From: SB11 sp965222995
Lineage (GTDB): Bacteria; Bacteroidota; Bacteroidia; UBA8524
Direction: 5' to 3'
DNA length: 64,000 bases
NCBI GenBank assembly: GCA_965222995.1
Contig: OZ244977.1
Location: 3,658,001-3,722,000, forward strand
This document shows, in pieces, positions 53,501-60,664 of this stretch. The notes under the pieces were generated by a model. That model searched no databases, had not been told where the DNA came from, and saw nothing but the letters and a program-made list of their open reading frames with translations. A program made the translations under genes and the position numbers. The stretch's first letter is position 1, and each line of letters starts with the position of its first letter.

Positions 53501-54671
53501 ATACCGAATGGCAAGAGAAGGCTTTTTAAGTAATGACACTTTGCAAAATACATTCTTTACCCAAACCAGCAGAGAAGATTTTACTGCCAGCGCTACACTT
53601 GAACCAATAAGAGATTTTAGAGTTGAGTTGCGATTTGTGCGAAACCATACCCAAAACAGCCAAAGTGTATTTAGGTTTGATGAAACTGAGCAAGAGTTTA
53701 GAGACTTTGGTTTCCAAGAAACAGGTAGTTTCCAAATTGGTATCTCAACTTTAAGAACAGCTTTGCGGAGGAAAGAAACTTCATCAAGTGAAAAAACCTT
53801 TCAGCAGTTTTTAAACAACCGCTTTGTAGTTGCCCAGCGTTTGGCAGCAGAAGACCCTCGCTCAACAACTACCTCGCAAAGTGGTTTCCCAACAGGATAT
53901 AATGATAAAAACCAAGGGGTACTAATTGCTTCTTTCATTTCAGCATATACAGGCAGAAATGCTCAAGACCAAAACCTAGGTCTTTTCCCTCGTATTCCGT
54001 TTCCTTCTATACGTATAAATTATAACGGACTTAGCAGGCTAAAGTCAATTAAAAAGTTTGCCAGCAGTGTTACCCTATCATCATATTATAGCTCAACCTA
54101 TAATATGCCACAATACAAAACTATTTTAAGTACCGGTAACAATATTAACCCGCTGGATAGTAACTACGACCCCCAGTACGAAGTTTTCTCGGTTACCATT
54201 AATGAGAGTTTTAACCCGCTTATCCGTATTGACATTAACTTCCTTAATAACCTTACTACCAATTTAGAATATAAATCATCTCGAAACTTAGCCCTTTCAA
54301 TCGCCAACTACACATTGGTAGAGACACGTAATGCTGAGTTTGTAATTGGTATAGGCTATAGAGCCAAAGAGATATATTTACCCTTCAAAGTTAGAGGAAG
54401 AAAGCCTTTCTTGAAAAACGATTTGAATATCCGTTTTGACTTCTCTATAAGAGATGTGGTAACCATTACACGGCAAGTGCAGAACCTACAAAGTAACCCT
54501 ACACAAGGGCAACGTATTATATCTATTAAACCCCAAATGGATTATATGTTGAATGAGAAACTTAATCTAAGGTTCTTTTATGACAGGCGTGTAACTACAC
54601 CGGCAACCTCTAATGCTTTCCCAACGGCTATTACGCAGGGAGGTATATCACTTAGATATACTTTACAGTAA
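47502..54671 (+). CDS. sprA: T9SS outer-membrane translocon protein SprA
   Basis: 2,389 aa, the length expected for SprA (gliding motility/T9SS). It begins with a signal peptide (LILFVVLGIVLPLLAKNAFA). Typical parts are LRPQGSAEIIFGWNFNVVRN, ATFDFDNQINLNWQGKEDD, IDDFEASETPFDLRLGTGWH and a C-terminal run of barrel strands to SLRYTLQ. SprA forms a very large beta-barrel through which T9SS cargo passes; the three type A sorted proteins at 1939-14479 would be clients. A highly charged insert (about 1910-1940, RRRPQKEEEEKGKGKGKRKK) lies in a likely loop. Follows ruvA. Confidence 0.97.
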   Translation: MGSPKKLILFVVLGIVLPLLAKNAFAINTTAGVASHASNYRFIAVADTPGQDSSKLKFPIEDNKNFKEKKKNPLDLKDPDNIKKEVVYDTATGTYIEKQTVGGENYRLPETKTMKEYLEERRRKENQTYFRQRSKAQNFVKGNSIIPKLNLGPKVLDKLFGGGLIDLRPQGSAEIIFGWNFNVVRNPAFTVRQQRNGQFDFRQKIQFNLTGSIGDRFKTTWRYDTEATFDFDNQINLNWQGKEDDIVKNVQLGNVSLPLNSSLIQGGQSLFGALVQLQFGRLMVTSIFTQQRGQTTETEVTGGAQVTEFDIQADNYDVNRHYFLSQYFADNYDQWCSTSPFISSPVQITNVQVWVTNRTGIFDNTRDVIAFMDLAEADPFNNNWLNPVGPVNPDNSSNTLYQNFLLTNDDARQSNKAVEFLRNQGLDPIQDFQLLNNARQLNTNEYTLNPRLGYISLNQALNNDEILAVAFEYTLNGQIYKVGEFAREVSSPDPNQPNALFLKMLKGATITTDLPIWDLMMKNIYSLGSFSVQKDQFKLNVIYADDPTGADLNYIPAQDEPNFIGIPLISVLNLDKVNTQGEPTPDGVFDFIEGLTINTSNGRIIFPVREPFGSYLRSQFNDPRNADYYAFDALYDSTKWLAQQEVLKNKFFLRGSYQGSSNSEIALGGINIPQGSVRVTANGTLLTEGTDYIVDYTIGRVKILNSGILNSGAVIKVTSENNNLFSIQQKTLVGGRFDYKIDKDFLIGGTVMHLYERPITPKVNIGEEPLLNTVVGLDGSIRRESRGLTRLIDRLPFISTKEPSNIQFSFEGAKLFPHNPRTIGERGTAFIDDFEASETPFDLRLGTGWHLASTPEGQPDLFPETQNTTDPLGFGYNRARLAWYSLDPIFFRNQIGSSPPTPPNLRNNVTALSNHYTREVLQSEVFQNRQVQQGIPQNLPTFDLAYFPYQRGQYNYTVDGLNTDGTLANPKQSWGGIMRRIDQNDFEAANIDYVEIWVMDPFIQGPNGTIQDGQFNANNTTGGTLYLNLGSVSEDVLRDTRRGFENGLPTPATTLPLVDTTAWGRVPNAPALNNAFDADPDARKAQDVGLDGLDDEGERLIQKAYLDSVAARFGITSATYQQALEDPSADNYLFHSSSAFDAQGAGTLKRYQQINGQEGNSELATVQPDGYPITRTNFPDDEDINRDFSLNITEQYYQYKIDLNPNSLVVGQNYVTDSASVTVKLEDGNFENIVWYQLRIPVNSWSKRVGNISDFKSIRFARLFLKDFDQPIVLRFAQMQLVRADWRRYTKPLSVAVPSPPGSPGDNTSFSVSTVNIEENGTRVPINYTLPPGFFRELDVTTPNNVQQNEQSLSVRVCNLKDGDARGVFKTTRFDLRNYKRMRMFIHAEGETQGLNNGDLKAFIRLGTDLENNYYQYELPLLVTPDNSRDANQVWPTENELNVALEDFYLAKQLRSNAGASLTDEFVYDLGGGRRITIKGLPDMSNVRVIMLGASNPLKQDNPSADDGLAKCGEIWFNELRVVEFNNQGGEAATARLVTKLADLGTFTISGNYQSIGWGGIDKKLNDRNLNEIMLYDIQTSLELGKFFPAKWGLTIPFFMQRGEQFIRPKFNPLNPDILLETTIKAAQTEEEKQNILTAAEDYTSRRSFNFSNIRKNRTGGAKPKPWDIENFNFSYSFQEVFKRNQQIAANLQRTWRGSGQYTFATGAKNIQPFQKIIKPKKWLRLVRDFNFTPYPQSFSVRADVNRYYSRLINRNNDDPFTIVPILYDKNFTMNRVYDVRWDLTKSLKLDYQATTNARIDEPVGRIDRNEDPSKIDTIQNNFINLGRTTNYNQITNITYTLPLNKIPILDWITASARYSANYGWVTAPPAIQSLGNTIQNSQNLSYTGQFNMLNLYNKIPALRKINQNRNSPRRRPQKEEEEKGKGKGKRKKKKKDASGFGVTLAKTLMMLKNASFTYTSTKGTVLPGFRHTPLYLGNDAERNAPGWDFVFGAQNPDIRYRMAREGFLSNDTLQNTFFTQTSREDFTASATLEPIRDFRVELRFVRNHTQNSQSVFRFDETEQEFRDFGFQETGSFQIGISTLRTALRRKETSSSEKTFQQFLNNRFVVAQRLAAEDPRSTTTSQSGFPTGYNDKNQGVLIASFISAYTGRNAQDQNLGLFPRIPFPSIRINYNGLSRLKSIKKFASSVTLSSYYSSTYNMPQYKTILSTGNNINPLDSNYDPQYEVFSVTINESFNPLIRIDINFLNNLTTNLEYKSSRNLALSIANYTLVETRNAEFVIGIGYRAKEIYLPFKVRGRKPFLKNDLNIRFDFSIRDVVTITRQVQNLQSNPTQGQRIISIKPQMDYMLNEKLNLRFFYDRRVTTPATSNAFPTAITQGGISLRYTLQ

Positions 54672-54690
54672 AAAGAAATTTTTATACGTG

Positions 54691-54822
54691 TTAGCGGGCA
54701 GGTTTTTGCCAGGTTGGGCAATTGCACCCTTTTTTACCTCCTTTTCGTGCCCTGCATGCTGATGCTGAAACCACAAAACTTATTAAAAAAAGAAGGGCAA
54801 TTAGTGTTTTTGTTCTCTTCAT
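54691..54822 (-). CDS. Tiny lipoprotein-like protein convergent with sprA
   Basis: 43 aa from ATG 54822: MKRTKTLIALLFLISFVVSA then SACRARKGGKKGCNCPTWQK. A signal-like helix ends at ASAC, a plausible lipobox Cys, after which comes a short tail with CNCP. A longer frame with an upstream start is possible but lacks a second signal. The stop is 19 bp from the sprA stop. Function unknown. Confidence 0.65.
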   Translation of the reverse strand: MKRTKTLIALLFLISFVVSASACRARKGGKKGCNCPTWQKPAR

Positions 54823-54923
54823 ACGTGTATTGCTAACGCTAAAAGTTGTATTAACAACATAATATGCATGTAAAAATACTATTACTCTGCTGAAATAGCT
54901 GTAAAATTGCACAAATTTTCAAA

Positions 54924-55574
54924 ATGGAATACATAAAAGACTTCCTCGATTTTTTTCTTCACTTAGATGATAAGCTTCTTGAAATGATAAAAGAATATGG
55001 CAACTGGACGTATGCTATACTATTTGCCATAATTTTTGTTGAAACAGGGCTAATTATAATGCCGTTTCTTCCTGGTGATTCTTTATTATTTGCTGCGGGT
55101 ACTTTTGCAGCAGTAGGTTCATTAAATATTTTAGTGCTTATAGGCTTATTATTTGTTGCTGCGGTTTTGGGGGATACAGTAAATTATTCCGTTGGAAAAA
55201 CACTAGGCTTACGGGCTACCAAAGTAAAGTTGTTTGGGCGGAACTTAGTAAAACAAGAGCACTTGGACAGGACGCATGATTTTTTTGAAAAATACGGTCC
55301 CAGAGCAATAATTATCGCCCGTTTTGTACCTATAGTACGCACTTTTGCTCCTTTTGTTGCCGGTGTGGGTAGTATGACTTATGGCAAATTTATTACTTAC
55401 AATATTGTAGGGGGTGCCGTTTGGGTTGTTGGTATTAGCTTAGCAGGTTATTTATTGGGCCAGAACGAGTGGGTTAAAGCCAATTTTGAAGTTGTGGTTT
55501 TCGGTATCATATTCGTATCAATCCTTCCAATAATTATTGAGTTTATTAAACACCGATTTGCTAAAAAACAATAA
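54924..55574 (+). CDS. DedA/SNARE-associated (DedA) family membrane protein
   Basis: 216 aa. Family features: an N-terminal re-entrant segment with IIFVETGLIIMPFLPGDSLL, GDTVNYSVGKTLGLRA, the motif FEKYGPRAIIIARFVPIVRT (conserved Arg), FAPFVAGVGSMTYGKFITYN and a C-terminal helix. DedA proteins act in membrane lipid recycling (undecaprenyl phosphate or phospholipid flipping). The stop overlaps the aroE start by one base. Confidence 0.94.
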   Translation: MEYIKDFLDFFLHLDDKLLEMIKEYGNWTYAILFAIIFVETGLIIMPFLPGDSLLFAAGTFAAVGSLNILVLIGLLFVAAVLGDTVNYSVGKTLGLRATKVKLFGRNLVKQEHLDRTHDFFEKYGPRAIIIARFVPIVRTFAPFVAGVGSMTYGKFITYNIVGGAVWVVGISLAGYLLGQNEWVKANFEVVVFGIIFVSILPIIIEFIKHRFAKKQ

Positions 55575-56314
55575 TGAAACTGGGCTTAATAGGCTACCCT
55601 TTGGGGCACTCCAAATCGCCTGAAATATTTGCCCGCTTTTTTAAACAAAACCAAATACAAGGGAGTTATTCTCTTTTTCCCTTACAAGATATTTCCGAGC
55701 TTGAGGACCTATTGAAAAACAAGCCTGATTTAATTGGCTTTAATGTTACTATTCCTTACAAAAAAGCCATATTCCCTTTTTTAGATGAGGTATCTGAAGA
55801 AGCAAAAGCAATTGGTGCAGTAAACACAGTAAAAATTAAACATAACAGCAGTACTGTATTTCTAAAAGGATATAATACGGACTACTTTGGTTTTGCTGCT
55901 TCTTTACAATCTTTCTTGGGCACTGAAAAGCCAAAAAAAGCACTAATTTTAGGTACAGGAGGAAGTTCTAATACTGTTGCCTTTACACTTGAGCAACTGG
56001 ACATTGAATACACTAAAGTTTCGCGAAAAAAAGATTTAAGCTTTTTAACTTATGAAGAGCTTACACCTGAAATTATAGAGCAATATTTACTAATAATAAA
56101 TACTACTCCATTGGGCATGCACCCTGATGCTAAAAGCTCCCCCGAGCTACCTTATGAAGCTCTTACACAGCACCATTATTTATTTGATTTGGTATATAAT
56201 CCTTTAGAAACAACATTCCTGCAAAAAGGAAGAATAAGGGGGGCAACAACAAAAAACGGGCTTGAAATGCTGGATTTACAAGCCCGAAAGTCGTTTGAAA
56301 TTTGGAAAGAATAA
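55574..56314 (+). CDS. aroE: Shikimate dehydrogenase AroE
   Basis: 246 aa. Shikimate-binding part: GLIGYPLGHSKSPEIFARFF and FNVTIPYKKAIFPFL with catalytic K63; NTDYFGF gives the Asp. The NADP domain starts ALILGTGGSSNTVAFTLEQ, with GTGGSS for the dinucleotide, then INTTPLGMHPD. The C-terminus has NGLEMLDLQARKSFEIW. It reduces 3-dehydroshikimate in aromatic amino acid synthesis. It is somewhat shorter than E. coli AroE but complete. Convergent with the SIMPL gene after 4 bp. Confidence 0.95.
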   Translation: MKLGLIGYPLGHSKSPEIFARFFKQNQIQGSYSLFPLQDISELEDLLKNKPDLIGFNVTIPYKKAIFPFLDEVSEEAKAIGAVNTVKIKHNSSTVFLKGYNTDYFGFAASLQSFLGTEKPKKALILGTGGSSNTVAFTLEQLDIEYTKVSRKKDLSFLTYEELTPEIIEQYLLIINTTPLGMHPDAKSSPELPYEALTQHHYLFDLVYNPLETTFLQKGRIRGATTKNGLEMLDLQARKSFEIWKE

Positions 56315-56318
56315 TTTC

Positions 56319-57002
56319 TTATTTAATGGCAAACTTAACGGTTACACTATACTCTATTTTCACTACATAGCTCTCATCTTCCTGTGTTGGCATAAGTTTA
56401 GAGAAAATAGCATTATAAAATTTTTCCATAGGTCCGCTTTTAAACATCTCGCCAAAAGGTGAGGCTGATTTTTCTGATATTTCTATCACTTTGCCCACTT
56501 TTTCATCAAAAACACTCAGCAAATTTTCTGCTTTCTTTTTTGCGCTAATCAATGCTTCTTTCTGCATTTGCAGTTTTAATTCTTTCTCCTTATTACTCTT
56601 CAAAGAGGTTATTTGTATACCAGATGCCCCAAGCACGGGTAAATTAGTCATTACTTCTTTAATAAGGCTTGCATCGCTAAGCTTCAGGCTATAATTACGA
56701 GCATTTTTCTTTGTCATAGGCATGCCCATTATTGTTTGGGGTTGAGCCGGCGTTAAAGCACTTTCTTTTATGCCTTTTTCTTTTAAAAATTTCTTTATTC
56801 CGGTTTCTAAATCATCCAAGCTTTTGGTTTCAACTTCTTCATCAAAGCTCATTTCTTCTTTCACTGCAAACCGAAGGGTAACCTCATCAGGCTCAACTGT
56901 TGTGCTAGCTTCACCCACCACTGTTATTGACCGGGCTTCTTGTGCAGATACGTTTACACTTACAAAAGCTGAGATAAAAAGTATAAATAGTAATTTCTTC
57001 AT
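56319..57002 (-). CDS. SIMPL domain (DUF541) protein 1, periplasmic
   Basis: 227 aa: signal peptide (MKKLLFILFISAFVSVNVSA), then a DUF541/SIMPL domain (ITVVGEASTTVEPDEVTLRF at the start, MQKEALISAKKKAENLLSVF in the helix, YVVKIEYSVTVKFAIK at the end). Members are periplasmic or outer-membrane-associated; one homolog is needed for oxidative-stress tolerance, but the general role is open. It is the downstream member of a tandem pair with the gene at 57014-57799. Confidence 0.88.
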   Translation of the reverse strand: MKKLLFILFISAFVSVNVSAQEARSITVVGEASTTVEPDEVTLRFAVKEEMSFDEEVETKSLDDLETGIKKFLKEKGIKESALTPAQPQTIMGMPMTKKNARNYSLKLSDASLIKEVMTNLPVLGASGIQITSLKSNKEKELKLQMQKEALISAKKKAENLLSVFDEKVGKVIEISEKSASPFGEMFKSGPMEKFYNAIFSKLMPTQEDESYVVKIEYSVTVKFAIK

Positions 57003-57013
57003 GGTTGATAATA

Positions 57014-57799
57014 TTATTTAAGCGCAAATTTAACTTTTACTTGGTAGCTAAGTTTTGCCATCATATTATCTGTTTTGTTTTTTCTGGATATTTCGGCAAT
57101 TATCAAATCGTATAGTTTATTTGTTGTTTGGCCTGCCTCATCAGGTATTTCGGTTATTGAGATTACTCCCCCTATTGTTTCTCCGTAAGCAGCCACCATT
57201 TTCTGGGCTTTCTCTTTTGCTTGCTTCAATGCCTTCATTGCCATCTCATCTCTGTATTTATTTTTATCTCCTACTTTGGCATCTATAATATTTACACGGC
57301 TTGCTCCTAATGAGTCTAAACCTTTTAGTATTTGAGGTATACTCTTAGCATTTTTTATACTTATGGTATAGTCTTTTCGGTAGCTGTTGCTAAACGTGCT
57401 GTTTGAAGCCATAAGCATATCTACATCTACTCCCTGTTGTTTCAAGAATTTTTTAAGGGTTTCTTCTTGCTCAGCAACACTAATAGTAATACGCTTTCTA
57501 GGTTTACTTTTCTTTCTGTTATACCTTTTTGATGGAACTTCAACTACTTCTTCTGCCTCTTCAACCATTATATCATCCTCAACGGCTTCTGCTGCATGTT
57601 CGTGAACTTCCATTTCTTCAGTTATTGCTGTAGTTTCTTCAATGTATTTTGTTTTTTCCCTTAGCCTAAAAGAAAATACATACTCATCGGGAGCTACTTC
57701 CATTTCTTCTATTGCTACTACCTCAATATATCTGGTCTCTTGTGCTTGCAGGCTAAGGCTTATAAAGCCAATACATAAAGCTGTAATTAGTTTTTTCAT
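57014..57799 (-). CDS. SIMPL domain protein 2 with charged insert, periplasmic
   Basis: 261 aa from ATG 57799: signal peptide MKKLITALCIGFISLSLQAQ, then SIMPL start YIEVVAIEEMEVAPDEYVFS. The domain is split by an insert of about 50 residues: an acidic part (ITEEMEVHEHAAEAVEDDIM, EEAEEVVEVP) and a very basic part (SKRYNRKKSKPRKRITIS). The rest of the fold follows (ALKQAKEKAQKMVAAYGETI). The paralog downstream has no such insert. The insert might mediate an ionic contact with DNA, membrane or partner; function unknown. Confidence 0.88.
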   Translation of the reverse strand: MKKLITALCIGFISLSLQAQETRYIEVVAIEEMEVAPDEYVFSFRLREKTKYIEETTAITEEMEVHEHAAEAVEDDIMVEEAEEVVEVPSKRYNRKKSKPRKRITISVAEQEETLKKFLKQQGVDVDMLMASNSTFSNSYRKDYTISIKNAKSIPQILKGLDSLGASRVNIIDAKVGDKNKYRDEMAMKALKQAKEKAQKMVAAYGETIGGVISITEIPDEAGQTTNKLYDLIIAEISRKNKTDNMMAKLSYQVKVKFALK

Positions 57800-57806
57800 A
57801 TTTCTA

Positions 57807-58844
57807 TTAATTTTCAGTGGTCTCAATTTGACGTTGCTTAGTTAAGAACTCATCTCTATACACTCTTAGCAAAACAATAAACATAGATACTAATAAAGGC
57901 CCGAATATCAAACCTATAAAACCAAAAAGACTAACCCCTACCAATACCCCAAACATAGTAATAAGCGGGTGAGTATCTGCCATCCCTTTTTGTAGTATCA
58001 TTCTAAATACATTATCTACATTAATAATAATTATCACCCCATACAACCAAAGGGTTATTCCCTGCCACTCCATCCCGTTGAAATACAAGTATAAGCTTAG
58101 GGGAAACCATATTGCTGTAGAACCTATTACAGGTAACATAGAGGCAAAAGCAGTAATAGAACCCCAAAGCAACGGCTCAGGCACATCTAAAAACCAATAC
58201 GCTACAAAAGCAAATATGCCTTGTATAACTGCCAATAGAGGTATTCCTATAGCATTAGAAAGTACCATACCTACAATTTCATTCTCAATTTTTTTCAGGT
58301 TTTCATCTTTTAAAGGCACATACTCAAATATCCAGTTTTCCATCTTATCTCTGTAAATAAGCATAAAGTATAGTACAAAGTACAGTAACGCCACTATAAC
58401 CAATGTGTCTAATGTGGCAAGTAGTAGAGAAGGGAGAGTCCCTGCGATAAGAGAAGGTAGCTTTTGTAAGTTGTCAGAGTCTAAAAGGTTTATTCCAAAA
58501 GTTTCATTTAGTTGTTTTATGAAACCTTCTATTTCTCCTATCCATTGTTCAGAGTTAGCAGAAAGGTCAATTACTTCATTATATAACAGCTTTAGTATAA
58601 AAGCTGTAGGCAAAAGGATAATTATAAAAGACAGTACCATTATAGCTATGGCTGCTACAGATTTTTTCCATTTCTTTTTAACAGTAAGATAGCGTTGCAT
58701 TTTCCTGAATAGCATATAAAAAGTAAGTGCCCCAAGCAAAGCAGTAAAAAAAGGGTAAATATGCCAAAAAAGTAAGATGCCTAAGCCTAAAAGAATAAGA
58801 ATAAAAAAAACTTGGCGTAATCTATTATTGTCTAACTGAGCCAT
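57807..58844 (-). CDS. AI-2E family transporter (DUF20)
   Basis: 345 aa with about eight transmembrane helices and the conserved pattern of the family: an N-terminal helix pair, GTLPSLLLATLDTLVIVALL, NAIGIPLLAVIQGIFAFVAY, and the C-terminal block PLITMFGVLVGVSLFGFIGL then IFGPLLVSMFIVLLRVY. Members export AI-2 in some cases or act as sodium/proton antiporters; here the substrate is unknown. It has a short basic C-terminal tail. The two SIMPL genes follow it on the same strand. Confidence 0.9.
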   Translation of the reverse strand: MAQLDNNRLRQVFFILILLGLGILLFWHIYPFFTALLGALTFYMLFRKMQRYLTVKKKWKKSVAAIAIMVLSFIIILLPTAFILKLLYNEVIDLSANSEQWIGEIEGFIKQLNETFGINLLDSDNLQKLPSLIAGTLPSLLLATLDTLVIVALLYFVLYFMLIYRDKMENWIFEYVPLKDENLKKIENEIVGMVLSNAIGIPLLAVIQGIFAFVAYWFLDVPEPLLWGSITAFASMLPVIGSTAIWFPLSLYLYFNGMEWQGITLWLYGVIIIINVDNVFRMILQKGMADTHPLITMFGVLVGVSLFGFIGLIFGPLLVSMFIVLLRVYRDEFLTKQRQIETTEN

Positions 58845-58967
58845 TAGTAGTTATTAATGAGTAAGTAAAAATACTTTGATTTTTTGGCATTAGCTTGAAA
58901 ATCTATGCCAAACTAATTTGGTGGGTTATTTGTATTCTGTTTAGTACGCAAATATTAACCCACGTAA

Positions 58968-59333
58968 ATGGAATCAAATTTTAAAGATTATTTTTCTGAA
59001 ACCAAAGAGCTTCTAAAAGCTTATACTGAAAAAAGGTTAGAGCTACTAAAACTACAAACAACTTTAACCACCTCTAAAGCAATAGGTATTATTTTTTCAT
59101 TACTCACTATATTTTTCATACTGCTTGTAGTGGTAATTTTTGGAGGTATGTGGCTATCGTTCTGGGTGGCAGAACAAACCGGCAGCTTTGTAACAGGCTT
59201 TGGTATTAGTACAGGTATTTTTGTTTTTATACTACTGCTTGCAGTTATTTTCAGAAAGAAAATGATACAAACCCCCATAGCAGATACAGTAGCAAACGAG
59301 ATAGAAGAAGAGGATGATATTAACCTTTTATAA
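58968..59333 (+). CDS. Phage-holin-like (YqjE / Actinobacteriophage holin III type) membrane protein
   Basis: 121 aa: an N-terminal amphipathic helix (FKDYFSETKELLKAYTEKRL), two transmembrane helices (IGIIFSLLTIFFILLVVVIF and ISTGIFVFILLLAVIFRKKM), and an acidic C-terminus. These small chromosomal proteins are common in Bacteroidota and are not connected with a prophage here. It is 12 bp upstream of the coiled-coil gene, as in many genomes. Confidence 0.75.
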   Translation: MESNFKDYFSETKELLKAYTEKRLELLKLQTTLTTSKAIGIIFSLLTIFFILLVVVIFGGMWLSFWVAEQTGSFVTGFGISTGIFVFILLLAVIFRKKMIQTPIADTVANEIEEEDDINLL

Positions 59334-59345
59334 ATATTATAGACT

Positions 59346-59732
59346 ATGAAAAATAAAGGTGGAACAAAACAATTACAACAACGCATAAGTGTGCTAAAGG
59401 CAGAGTGTGATGAGATGGAACAAGAAATTTCTGCTAGAATAGATTACTTGCAAGATAACTTTACCGGCATGGCAACTACCGGCATTTTAGAGAGCATTTT
59501 AAGCGTGCCCAAAAGCTTAATTATGAAAAAAGATTTTTTGGGTAATATGCTTAAAGCCAATAGTATTAAAGATTTCTTTAAGAAGATGTTTGTAGATTTG
59601 GTTAAGAGTATTGCGCTCCGTTTCGGGCTTAATTTGGTAAGAGAATTTGCAGAGAACCAAGCTGAAAAAAATGCTGCTGAGAATGAAGAGCAGACACAAG
59701 AAACCTCTTTTAACCAAAAAGAGGAATTATAA
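59346..59732 (+). CDS. Hypothetical protein with coiled coil
   Basis: 128 aa. N-terminal coiled coil (QLQQRISVLKAECDEMEQEI), a middle hydrophobic-amphipathic stretch (GILESILSVPKSLIMKKDFL, FFKKMFVDLVKSIALRFGLN) and a Glu/Gln-rich tail. No characterised family is recognised. Operon partner of the holin-like gene. The 209 bp that follow it (59733-59941) hold only a weak inverted repeat and the -7 element before the GT2 gene. Confidence 0.65.
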   Translation: MKNKGGTKQLQQRISVLKAECDEMEQEISARIDYLQDNFTGMATTGILESILSVPKSLIMKKDFLGNMLKANSIKDFFKKMFVDLVKSIALRFGLNLVREFAENQAEKNAAENEEQTQETSFNQKEEL

Positions 59733-59922
59733 ACTGAACTTTAATAATTAAGAGGTGTGTACTTAAAAAAAGTATAACTCTTTTGGGTAAGTATTTGCAC
59801 TAATTGTGTAAGTACTTCTACTTTCTTATTCTATTTAACAAATAGAGGCTTATCAGTACTTTTATTTTATTTAAAAAGAAATAACTATATACAACCGTTC
59901 TAGTTTATCAGCTGCATTTCTA

Positions 59923-59930
59923 TATTTTTG
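59923..59930 (+). promoter_or_regulatory. -7 element before the glycosyltransferase cluster (TATTTTTG)
   Basis: An exact TAnnTTTG match, 11 bases before the GT2 start codon at 59942. It begins the three-gene cluster at the right end of the window. Confidence 0.45.
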
Positions 59931-59941
59931 TCCATTATAAC

Positions 59942-60664
59942 ATGGGGCAGCCTCTTCATATAGTTATACCTTGCTATAATCCGTTTGATAACTGGGATGT
60001 GGAGTTGGTGAAACATGTAGAAGCATTGCAAAACTTACTAAAACAATATACTCTGCATATTATTGTTGTTAATGACGCTTCGGCAAAAGGTGTGGCCGAT
60101 GAAAACATTGATTATCTGAAAAAAAAACTAACTCAGTTTAAATACATAACATACTCAGAAAATAAAGGCAAAGGATATGCTTTGTGCGAAGGAGTCCAGA
60201 CAATTAATGAGGGGTTAATTTTATATACCGATATTGATTTTCCGTATGAATACGACAGTATGATAAAGGTACTAAATGCCTTAGAACATGGGAGTGATAT
60301 TGCAGTAGGAACAAGAAACCACGAATACTATGAAAACACGCCAACTAAAAGAAAGTGGATTTCTAAAATAGTACGTTTTGTATTTAAATCTGTATTTGGT
60401 TTACCGATTACCGATACCCAATGTGGGCTTAAAGGGTTTAATGCTAAAGGACAGAAAGTTTTTTTAAGCACGGTTATTAAACGGTTTTTGTTTGATATGG
60501 AGTTTATTGCGCTTGCAAGCAAGGATACGGGTGTAGTTATGACTCCCGTGCATGTGAAGCTTAGACAAAATGTAGTATTCTCAAGAATGAACCTGAAAAT
60601 ACTTGCCAGTGAATTTTGGAACTTTTTAAGGATATTTCTCATATTGTTTCGCCGCACTAAATGA
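59942..60664 (+). CDS. Family 2 glycosyltransferase (polyprenyl-phosphate sugar transferase type)
   Basis: 240 aa GT2. The GT-A fold starts HIVIPCYNPFDNWDVELVK; the DxD-type motif is in LILYTDIDFPYEYDS, and the later GTRNHEYYEN and TDTQCGLKGFNAKGQKVFL match the DPM/GtrB-type. There are no C-terminal transmembrane helices. A likely role is to make an undecaprenyl-phosphate-linked sugar that the neighbouring membrane proteins use as donor; this is inference. The 3' end overlaps the next gene (ATGA). Confidence 0.9.
   Translation: MGQPLHIVIPCYNPFDNWDVELVKHVEALQNLLKQYTLHIIVVNDASAKGVADENIDYLKKKLTQFKYITYSENKGKGYALCEGVQTINEGLILYTDIDFPYEYDSMIKVLNALEHGSDIAVGTRNHEYYENTPTKRKWISKIVRFVFKSVFGLPITDTQCGLKGFNAKGQKVFLSTVIKRFLFDMEFIALASKDTGVVMTPVHVKLRQNVVFSRMNLKILASEFWNFLRIFLILFRRTK

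Noticed and set aside
58968..59333. Prophage indicated by a holin-like gene
   Set aside because: No other phage gene, integrase or attachment repeat is near; this protein type is common on Bacteroidota chromosomes.
59750..59790. Hairpin after the coiled-coil gene as a terminator
   Set aside because: AAGAG/CTCTT and TACTT/AAGTA pair but with unequal internal bulges; weak energy, so not listed as a feature.
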